From positions 1 through 5,023 of the forward strand of contig JADFNQ010000115.1 of the NCBI GenBank assembly GCA_022563285.1: a stretch of DNA of 5,023 bases, read 5' to 3'. Under the pieces are notes generated by a model. It did not search any database and was not told where the DNA came from. It saw nothing but the letters and a program-made list of their open reading frames with translations. The position numbers and the translations under genes were made by a program. The stretch comes from Chloroflexota bacterium (lineage in GTDB: Bacteria > Chloroflexota > Dehalococcoidia > SM23-28-2 > RBG-16-64-32). The stretch's first letter is position 1. Each line of letters opens with the position of its first letter. Positions 1 through 5,023 of this stretch are shown piece by piece.

Positions 1-423
1 GCCAGCCTGGTGGGCGGGGACGACGGCCCGGAGGTGGGCTACGAGAGGATCGCCGGCACCATCACCACCAACTACCTGCTGGACCCGGTCGGCGACGCCG
101 ACGACCCGGCGATCGTGGAGCACACCCGGATCATGGAGGCCTACAACGGCCCGCCGGTGGGTACCCTCAGCGTCTACGGGCAGTCCCTGGCCGAGACGGC
201 GGTGGAGGGCCTGAACATCGCCTGCGACAACAACGACATGACCCGCGAGGGGGTCCGCAGCGCCGCCGAGTCCCTACAGGGCTTCAGCACCTCGCTCACC
301 CTGCCGGGAATCGAGATCAACACCAGCCCCACCGACCACTTCGCTCTCCAGTCCCTGGTGCCCCAGCGGATCGAGTCCGATGGTACCCTCACATCCTTGA
401 GCGACCCGATCTCAGTAGAGTGA
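1..423 (+). CDS. ABC transporter substrate-binding protein, branched-chain amino acid (LivK) type, 3' partial fragment
   Basis: This is the C-terminal 140 residues of a protein whose start lies left of the window. The frame is open from base 1 and ends at TGA 421-423. The visible part resembles the last lobe of type 1 periplasmic-binding (Peripla_BP_6) proteins: a stretch ending in 'TTNYLLDP', then 'YGQSLAETAVEGLNIA' (the usual helix after the hinge), then 'MTREGVRSAAESLQGF' (matching the family's 'xREkVrdALes' helix), then a Gly/Pro loop and 'INTSPTDHFALQSLVPQRIESDG' in two-strand form near the end. Such proteins capture amino acids, amides or similar small solutes outside the membrane and pass them to an ABC permease. 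The ligand cannot be told from this fragment, and the signal or lipoprotein peptide is not visible. The downstream palindromic terminator suggests it is the last gene of its transcript. Class is fairly certain, substrate unknown. Confidence 0.8.
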   Translation, partial: ASLVGGDDGPEVGYERIAGTITTNYLLDPVGDADDPAIVEHTRIMEAYNGPPVGTLSVYGQSLAETAVEGLNIACDNNDMTREGVRSAAESLQGFSTSLTLPGIEINTSPTDHFALQSLVPQRIESDGTLTSLSDPISVE

Positions 424-451
424 TCTAGCAGAGACCGCTGGCAGCGATAGC

Positions 452-488
452 AGGAGGGCGCGGCCCGTACGGGCCGCGCCCTCCTTTT
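452..488 (+). terminator. Intrinsic terminator: perfect 34-nt palindrome plus T-run
   Basis: Bases 452-485 are a perfect palindrome. They can fold as a 15-bp, very GC-rich stem (AGGAGGGCGCGGCCC and its complement) closed by a GTAC loop, and TTTT covers 485-488. The hairpin starts 28 nt after the stop codon of the substrate-binding protein gene, and the T-run is on the plus strand, so it fits a Rho-independent terminator for that gene. The convergent minus-strand gene ends at 511. Read from that side the same hairpin forms, but it is followed by GCTATCG without a T-run, so termination in that direction would be weaker. Confidence 0.85.
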
Positions 489-510
489 GGCTTTCGGCTC
501 TGCGCCTCGC

Positions 511-1191
511 CTAGCGTCTGCCGGAGCGCAATCGGGAGAGCATCGCCATCCCCTTTCGGGTGTCGCTGGCGACCCGCGCCGGGTCGGCGTTGTTCACCCG
601 CTGCTTGAACAGCCAGTAGGTAAACTCGTGCCGGTGATCCAGGGCGAGGTTATCGTCTGAGGGCGCCCGCACCTGCCGGAACCGGTTGAACAGCTCCTGA
701 CGGGTGGCGCCGTAGATGCGGTTGTAGACCTCGTCGTCTATGTGCCCGTTCTCCCACACCTGGCACAGCTGCTCCTTCTGCACCTCCTGAGCCACGCCCA
801 ACTGGAGCGCCTCCTCCACGCGGACGCCGTACAGGAAGTTGAGGTGGGCGCGGTGCTTGGCGGGGCCGAGAAGCCGCCGGAACTCCTCCTCGGATACCTC
901 CACCGGAAAGCGTCCGTGCCTCAACAGCGCCTCGCGCTCATCCTCAGGGGTCACGTCCGCCAGGGCCTCGCACAGCCTCTCCGCCAGCAGAAACCAGTCG
1001 AACGCCTCGCCGCCGATCAGGTACCGGTAGTGGCGACCGTTCTCCACCTCCTCGGCCAGCGGCCACTGCCCCGCCCCTTCCAGGACAGCGATGAACCAGT
1101 GGCGCTCACCGCTCTGGACTAACTCCCGCAGCCGCGCGAGGAGATCTGCTACCTGTGGGCTGGAATCGAGAGATGCTGGGGGCTTAGCCAT
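511..1191 (-). CDS. Conserved-looking hypothetical protein (226 aa) directly downstream of secA
   Basis: I do not recognise this family. The gene begins with ATG at 1191-1189, 10 bp after the secA stop codon, and ends with TAG at 513-511. The protein is soluble: I see no signal peptide or membrane segment. It looks mostly alpha-helical and charged. Residues 31-38 (HWFIAVLE) resemble a beta strand, residues 56-80 form a Trp/Phe/Leu-rich helix (AFDWFLLAERLCEAL), and 81-108 include an acidic stretch followed by 'EEFRRLLG'. Residues 110-140 (HRAHLNFLYGVRVEEALQLGV) are the most distinctive block. Residues 183-200 carry an aromatic and charged patch (LDHRHEFTYWLFKQR), and the last 15 residues are basic (RKG...SRLRSGRR). 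The near contact with secA implies co-transcription and probably translational coupling. Role unknown; a part in export or in a housekeeping task unrelated to SecA is equally possible. Even composition and operon position support a real gene. Confidence 0.85.
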   Translation of the reverse strand: MAKPPASLDSSPQVADLLARLRELVQSGERHWFIAVLEGAGQWPLAEEVENGRHYRYLIGGEAFDWFLLAERLCEALADVTPEDEREALLRHGRFPVEVSEEEFRRLLGPAKHRAHLNFLYGVRVEEALQLGVAQEVQKEQLCQVWENGHIDDEVYNRIYGATRQELFNRFRQVRAPSDDNLALDHRHEFTYWLFKQRVNNADPARVASDTRKGMAMLSRLRSGRR

Positions 1192-1199
1192 CTCGGCAA

Positions 1200-1204
1200 C
1201 CCTA
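1200..1204 (-). promoter_or_regulatory. Ribosome-binding site of the 226-aa gene, overlapping the secA stop codon
   Basis: On the minus strand TAGGG (1204-1200) combines the secA TAG stop with a partial Shine-Dalgarno sequence (AGGG). Eight bases separate it from the ATG at 1191. It supports this start codon and suggests that ribosomes finishing secA re-initiate here. The match is short, so this is a moderate call. Confidence 0.5.
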
Positions 1205-4063
1205 TATAGCCTGGCCGCCGCAGCACTTCTTGTACTTGCGGCCGCTACCGCAGGGGCAGGGCTCGTTGCGGCCTACCTTGCGCCCCGACGCTCGCCCGTC
1301 TGGGCGGCCGGCGACCGAACCACCCGGACGAGCCGTGGTGGCGATGGCCGCTCCGCCCATCCTCACGGCTTGACCCGCTGCCGCGGCGCGCGCCTGTGCG
1401 GGCGTGGGCGTCTCTTTAGCGGGCCCGCTCTCCTGCATCTGCCCGCTGGGAGGCTGGGGCGCTGCGGCCGCCGTCTGTGGCATCAGAGTTACGTGGAAGA
1501 TGCGCCGCACCACGGTCTGCCGGATATGAACCTTCAACTGGTCCCACATATCGTGGGCTTCCCGCTTATACTCCACCAGCGGGTCGCGGCCGCCGTAGCC
1601 GCTCAGGCCTATCCCCTGGCGCATCTCGTCCAGCGCCGTCAGATGGTACACCCAGAGCCGGTCTATGGTGCCCAGCATCACCAGCCGTTCCAGCGTCCGC
1701 ATCTTCTCCTCGCCCAGCTCCTTCTCCTTCGCCTCGTAGGCTTGCTGGGCGAAGCCAAGCATCTCCTCGAATATCTCATCGCTGCTCATCTGGGAGAAAC
1801 GGTGCTCGGTAAAGTGGGCGGGCAGGGGCACTATAGTCTTCAGCTCGGCCAGCAGTGCGCCCAGGTCCCAGTCTTCGGCGCGATCGCCGGGCATGAACGC
1901 CTCGAACGCCGACTCGACCTCCTCCTCGATCATCTCGATCACGTTGGAGCGGATGTCGGCGCCCTCCAGGATCTTACGGCGCTCGGCGTAGATCAGTGCG
2001 CGATGGCGGTTCATAACGTCGTCGTACTGGACGACGTGCTTGCGGATGTCAAAGTTGTAGCCCTCAACCTTGGTCTGAGCCTGCTCTATCGCCTTGGAGA
2101 TCATGCCGCTCTCCAGGGGCGTCTCCTCATCCATTCCCATTTTGCCCAGGAGGTCGGGCACCCAGTCCGGGGAGAAGCGGCGCATCACGTCATCGCTGAA
2201 GGAGACGAAGAAGCGGGAGCTGCCGGGGTCACCCTGACGACCCGACCGTCCGCGGAGCTGGTTGTCGATGCGCCTCGCCTCGTGGCGCTCCGTGCCCATG
2301 ATGTGCAGCCCGCCGGCGTCCACTACCCTTTCGTGCTCCACCTGCCACTGCTCCCGCGCCTCCCGGCGGATCGCCTGCGCCTCCTTTTGCGACGCGGCTA
2401 CCAGGTCCACATCGCGCTTGTGGGCCAGCTCCTCCGCCAGCTGCTCGAGGTTGCCGCCGAGGACGATATCAGTGCCGCGGCCCGCCATGTTGGTGGCGAT
2501 GGTGACGGCGCCGTAGCGGCCGGCCTGGGCGATGATGGAAGCCTCACGCTCGTGGTGTTTGGCGTTGAGGATCTGCGGCTCCTTCAGGGGGCAGATCTTG
2601 TGATGCGTCCCGCACCCCTCCAGCTCGCACCTCGATAGGCGCTTCAGCAGGTCCGCCAGCGACTCCGAGTTTTCGATGGAGACCGTGCCCACGAGGACGG
2701 GCCGGCCGCCGGCGTGCATCTCCTGGATCTCTTCCACCACGGCCCGGTACTTGCCCGTCTCCGACCGGAAGATGATGTCCGACTCATCGTCGCGAACCAT
2801 GGGACGGTGGGTGGGGACTACGAGCACGTCCAAGCCGTAGATGGTATGGAACTCCTCCCGTTCCGTCCAGGCCGTGCCGGTCATGCCGGCTAGCTTCTCG
2901 TACAGGCGGAAGTAGTTCTGGAGGGTGATGGTGGCGTAGGTGATGCTCTCCCGCTGGATGCGAACGCCCTCCTTAGCCTCCACCGCCTGGTGCAGGCCGT
3001 CCGACCAGCGGCGGCCTTGCATCAGACGCCCCGTGAACTCATCCACGATGATCACTTCGCCGTCCTTCACCACGTATTGATGGTCTCGCTGGAAGAGGGC
3101 ACGGGCGCGCAGGGCCGCATCCAGGAAGCGGGTGAGGCGGAGGTTCGTCGTGTCGTAGATGTTATTTATGCCCAGCGCCTTCTCCACCTTGGAGGAGCCT
3201 TCATCGGTCAGGGAGACGGAGCGATGCTTGACGTCCACCACGAAGTCCGTCTCCGGGTCAAGCCTGGGCACGATCCGGGAGAAGGTCCGGTATATCTCCT
3301 CCGTCTCCTCCGCCGGGCCGCTGATGATCAGGGGCGTGCGCGCCTCGTCTATGAGGATGTTATCCACCTCGTCCACGATGGCGTAGTTGTGCGGCGTATC
3401 GGGCCGCTGGGCGGTCCGGGTCAGGTCCACCACCATGTTGTCCCGCAGATAATCGAACCCGAAATCGTTGTTGGTGCCGTAGGTGATGTCCGCGCGGTAG
3501 GCATCCCCTCTAGCGACAGGCGTCAGGTAGCGCAGGCTGGGGTTATCCAGGTTTGCGGCGGGATCGTACAGGTAGGAGGCATCGTGCTGAAGCACCCCGA
3601 TACTGAGCCCAAGCGCGTGGTAGATAGGCCCCATCCATTGCGTGTCGCGCTTGGCCAGGTAGTCGTTGACGGTGATCAGATGCGCGCCCTTGCCTTCGAG
3701 GGCGTTGAGATAGATGGCCAGGGTGGCCACCAGCGTCTTCCCCTCGCCGGTCTTCATCTCCGATATCTTGCCCTGGTGGAGGACGACGCCGCCCAGCACC
3801 TGTTCATCGTAGTGGCGCAGGCCTATGCGCCTCTCGGATATCTCCCGTACGGCGGCGAACGCCTGCGGCAGGATATCCTCCAGCGTCTCGCCATCGCCCA
3901 GGCGGGCCCGGAACTCGTCCGTCTTCGCCCGGATTTCGGCGTCGGAGAGGGCGGCTGTCTCCTCCGTCCTCTCGTTCACTCGCTGGACGAGAGGACGGAC
4001 CTTGCGCAGCTCCTTCTCGTTGTAGTCGCCGCCCAGGGCCCTCTTGATCGTACCTATGACCAT
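1202..4063 (-). CDS. secA: Preprotein translocase ATPase SecA
   Basis: SecA is the cytoplasmic motor ATPase that pushes unfolded preproteins through SecYEG. The 953-residue protein is complete. In order: N-terminal helix and Q motif (LRHYDEQVLGG, 82-92), Walker A (MKTGEGKT, 103-110), 'YGTNNDFGFDYLRDNM' (195-210), Walker B DEVD (231-234) with 'LIDEARTPLIISG' (237-249), preprotein cross-linking domain (about 235-375), 'GMTGTA' (393-398), motif V (TNMAGRGTDI, 524-533), motif VI (QLRGRSGRQGDPGSSRFF, 602-619), scaffold and wing domains (about 625-860) with the two-helix finger near 'DRLWVYHLTALDEMRQGIGL' (801-820), an Ala/Pro/Gly linker (about 862-930), and a SEC-C zinc motif with C936, C938, C947, C948. 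Compared with E. coli SecA (901 aa) it has an added segment at about 163-187, typical of Chloroflexota-like SecA, and a less usual Cys/His-rich insertion at about 477-495. ATG 4063-4061 gives the normal family N-terminus (IKRALGGDYNEKELRKVRP). Identification is certain. Confidence 0.99.
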   Translation of the reverse strand: MVIGTIKRALGGDYNEKELRKVRPLVQRVNERTEETAALSDAEIRAKTDEFRARLGDGETLEDILPQAFAAVREISERRIGLRHYDEQVLGGVVLHQGKISEMKTGEGKTLVATLAIYLNALEGKGAHLITVNDYLAKRDTQWMGPIYHALGLSIGVLQHDASYLYDPAANLDNPSLRYLTPVARGDAYRADITYGTNNDFGFDYLRDNMVVDLTRTAQRPDTPHNYAIVDEVDNILIDEARTPLIISGPAEETEEIYRTFSRIVPRLDPETDFVVDVKHRSVSLTDEGSSKVEKALGINNIYDTTNLRLTRFLDAALRARALFQRDHQYVVKDGEVIIVDEFTGRLMQGRRWSDGLHQAVEAKEGVRIQRESITYATITLQNYFRLYEKLAGMTGTAWTEREEFHTIYGLDVLVVPTHRPMVRDDESDIIFRSETGKYRAVVEEIQEMHAGGRPVLVGTVSIENSESLADLLKRLSRCELEGCGTHHKICPLKEPQILNAKHHEREASIIAQAGRYGAVTIATNMAGRGTDIVLGGNLEQLAEELAHKRDVDLVAASQKEAQAIRREAREQWQVEHERVVDAGGLHIMGTERHEARRIDNQLRGRSGRQGDPGSSRFFVSFSDDVMRRFSPDWVPDLLGKMGMDEETPLESGMISKAIEQAQTKVEGYNFDIRKHVVQYDDVMNRHRALIYAERRKILEGADIRSNVIEMIEEEVESAFEAFMPGDRAEDWDLGALLAELKTIVPLPAHFTEHRFSQMSSDEIFEEMLGFAQQAYEAKEKELGEEKMRTLERLVMLGTIDRLWVYHLTALDEMRQGIGLSGYGGRDPLVEYKREAHDMWDQLKVHIRQTVVRRIFHVTLMPQTAAAAPQPPSGQMQESGPAKETPTPAQARAAAAGQAVRMGGAAIATTARPGGSVAGRPDGRASGRKVGRNEPCPCGSGRKYKKCCGGQAI

Positions 4064-4070
4064 ATGTCTA

Positions 4071-4092
4071 TCCGTGCACCTTCCCCATGCAC
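4071..4092 (-). promoter_or_regulatory. secA translation-initiation region with a small inverted repeat
   Basis: Upstream of the secA ATG the best-spaced Shine-Dalgarno match is only GGA (4073-4071), 7 nt before the start. A stronger purine run, GGGGAAGG (4086-4079), lies 15 nt upstream, which is too far for normal use. That run sits in the 9-nt loop of a 5-bp inverted repeat, GTGCA (4092-4088) and TGCAC (4078-4074). Folding this hairpin would bring the purine run nearer to the start codon or hide it. The repeat is short and could be chance; I report what is there, without claiming regulation. Confidence 0.3.
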
Positions 4093-4106
4093 CATAAGGT
4101 TAGTGA

Positions 4107-4121
4107 CGCCCGCAGCGGGCG
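4107..4121 (-). other. GC-rich hairpin in the prs-secA gap
   Basis: The 103-bp gap between prs and secA (4064-4166) contains a perfect 6-bp inverted repeat, CGCCCG and CGGGCG, around a 3-nt loop. On the transcribed (minus) strand it is followed by TCACTAACC, with no T-run, so it is not a standard intrinsic terminator. It could attenuate transcription, protect an mRNA end, or mean nothing. I found no convincing -35/-10 pair in this gap: TTGAAC (4130-4125) has no suitable -10 partner at 16-18 nt. Whether secA has its own promoter therefore remains open. Confidence 0.4.
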
Positions 4122-4166
4122 CCGGTTCAATGATACCAGCTTTGCGGCAGCGGAGGGGGAGGCGGC

Positions 4167-5023
4167 CTAGTCTTCGTCGAACAGGGCGCCCACGGACTGG
4201 CCGGTGTGGATGCGCCGGATCGCCTCCCCGAACAGCGGCGCCACAGAGAGCACCGTGATGTTCGGCGCCTGCTTCTCCGGAGCGATGGGGATCGTATCCG
4301 TCACCACCAGCTCCTTAATGGGCGACTCTTCGATCCGCTGCACGGCGGGGCCGGAGAGGATGGGGTGCGTGGCGCCGGCGTAGACCTCCTTGGCGCCGTT
4401 GCGGCGCACGATCTCCGCCGTGGCAACCATCGTCGCCGCCGTGTCCACCTCATCGTCTATGATCAGGGCGTTCGTGCCGCTCACCTCGCCGATGATGTTC
4501 ACCGCCTCCACCTTCTCCTGGTTGCCGATCCGCCTCTTCTCGACGATGGCGATGGGCACCCCCAGCCGGTCGGCCATGTGGCCCGCCCTCTTCGCGTCCC
4601 CAACGTCCGTAGCCACTACGGTGAGGTCGCGCAGGTTCTTGTCGCGGAAGTAGCGGGCCAGCAGGGAGAGGGCGGTCAGCTCGTCGACAGGGATGTTGAA
4701 GAAGCCCTGCACCTGGCCGGCGTGGAGGTCGATGGTAAGGAGGCGGTCCGCCCCCGCCGTCTCGATGAAGTTGGCCATCAGGCGGGCGGTTATGGGCACC
4801 CGCGGCTGGTCCTTCTTATCGCTGCGGCCGTAGCCGTAGTAGGGCACAACGGCGGTGATGCGTCCCGCCGAGGCCCGCTTGGCGGCGTCGATCATGATGA
4901 ACAGCTCCATCAGCCGCGTATTCACGGGAGAGGCGATGGGCTGGACCAGGAAGACGTCGCGGGCACGGATGTTCTCCAGGAAACGGACGAAGATGTTCTC
5001 GTTGCTGAACTGGAACACCTCGC
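4167..5023 (-). CDS. prs: Ribose-phosphate pyrophosphokinase (PRPP synthetase), 5' end outside the window
   Basis: Prs transfers pyrophosphate from ATP to ribose 5-phosphate to give PRPP, the precursor of purines, pyrimidines, NAD, His and Trp. The frame is open to the window edge and ends at TAG 4169-4167. GTG at 5018-5016 is an internal Val in the family's 'FSNGE' strand, not the start; about 32 N-terminal residues are missing. Counting that Val as 1, I see 'FSNENIFVRF' (4-13), the ATP-binding segment 'YYGYGRSDKKDQPRVPITAR' (60-79), 'TIDLHAGQVQGFF' with the catalytic-site His at 99, the flexible-loop region 'ATDVGDAKRAG' (136-146), 'KRR' (161-163) holding the conserved Lys and Arg of the active site, the ribose-phosphate loop 'DDEVDTAAT' (188-196), and the usual end 'VAPLFGEAIRRIHTGQSVGALF'. 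The projected full length of about 316 residues matches the family. Two loops differ from the E. coli/Bacillus pattern (SPDxGGxxRAR and DTAGT/DTGGT), but the Asp, Lys, Arg and His residues needed for catalysis are kept, so an active enzyme is likely. It is the first visible gene of the prs-secA-unknown row. Confidence 0.97.
   Translation of the reverse strand, partial: EVFQFSNENIFVRFLENIRARDVFLVQPIASPVNTRLMELFIMIDAAKRASAGRITAVVPYYGYGRSDKKDQPRVPITARLMANFIETAGADRLLTIDLHAGQVQGFFNIPVDELTALSLLARYFRDKNLRDLTVVATDVGDAKRAGHMADRLGVPIAIVEKRRIGNQEKVEAVNIIGEVSGTNALIIDDEVDTAATMVATAEIVRRNGAKEVYAGATHPILSGPAVQRIEESPIKELVVTDTIPIAPEKQAPNITVLSVAPLFGEAIRRIHTGQSVGALFDED

Noticed and set aside
160..391. The 10-mer GGTACCCTCA occurs twice (160-169 and 382-391)
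   Set aside because: Both copies are in the same reading frame and encode Gly-Thr-Leu within the substrate-binding protein; the flanks do not match, so this is chance codon reuse.
742..1122. A 126-codon plus-strand frame opposite the 226-aa gene
   Set aside because: The minus-strand frame is longer, follows secA with operon spacing and has a normal protein composition; the plus-strand translation is Leu/His/Gln-rich shadow sequence.
1091..2638. A 515-codon plus-strand open frame opposite secA
   Set aside because: It is antisense to the conserved secA sequence, its translation is low-complexity (Leu/Ala/His/Arg-rich) with no recognisable motif, and long antisense frames are expected in GC-rich genes.
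4100..4130. TTGAAC as a -35 element of a secA promoter
   Set aside because: No TATAAT-like sequence lies 16-18 nt downstream on the minus strand; the spacer is occupied by the GC-rich hairpin.
2990..4258. A 422-codon plus-strand open frame opposite secA and the end of prs
   Set aside because: It runs across two conserved genes and the gap between them on the other strand; its Val/His/Gly/Arg-rich translation looks like a shadow of GC-rich coding DNA.
4167..5018. GTG at 5018 as the start of prs
   Set aside because: The codon lies inside the conserved 'FSNGE' strand region and the frame stays open to the window edge; about 32 family-typical residues are missing upstream, so the gene is cut by the window.

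Overview
The window is GC-rich bacterial chromosomal DNA, densely packed with ordinary protein genes. I see no RNA gene, CRISPR array, insertion sequence or phage gene. The likely source is Chloroflexota (perhaps a Dehalococcoidia or SAR202-type lineage from a metagenome). This rests on the SecA, which has the extra 'YLYDP...LRYLTPV' segment in the first nucleotide-binding domain that I associate with that phylum and some relatives, and on a PRPP synthetase with a 'TDVG.AKRA' flexible loop. The lineage call is an inference from remembered families, not from a search.

Layout. Bases 1-423 (+) are the 3' end of a branched-chain-amino-acid-type ABC transporter substrate-binding protein. Bases 452-488 hold a perfect 34-nt palindrome followed by T's, an intrinsic terminator for that gene. 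It also lies in the short gap between two convergent transcription units. The rest of the window is one minus-strand gene row, read from right to left: prs (PRPP synthetase, 5' end cut off by the window edge at 5023), a 103-bp gap, secA (complete, 953 aa), a 10-bp gap, then a complete 226-aa protein of unknown function (1191-511).

How the genes relate. Prs makes PRPP for nucleotide, His and Trp synthesis, and SecA drives protein export. They share no pathway, so their adjacency looks like housekeeping clustering. The 226-aa gene follows secA so closely that its ribosome-binding site overlaps the secA stop codon, so it is almost certainly co-transcribed with secA. A link to secretion is possible but not shown by its sequence.

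I found no clearly new system. The points most worth a second look are a Cys/His-rich insertion in the second nucleotide-binding domain of SecA (a possible zinc site separate from the usual C-terminal one), the unknown secA-coupled protein, and the altered PRPP-binding loops in Prs.
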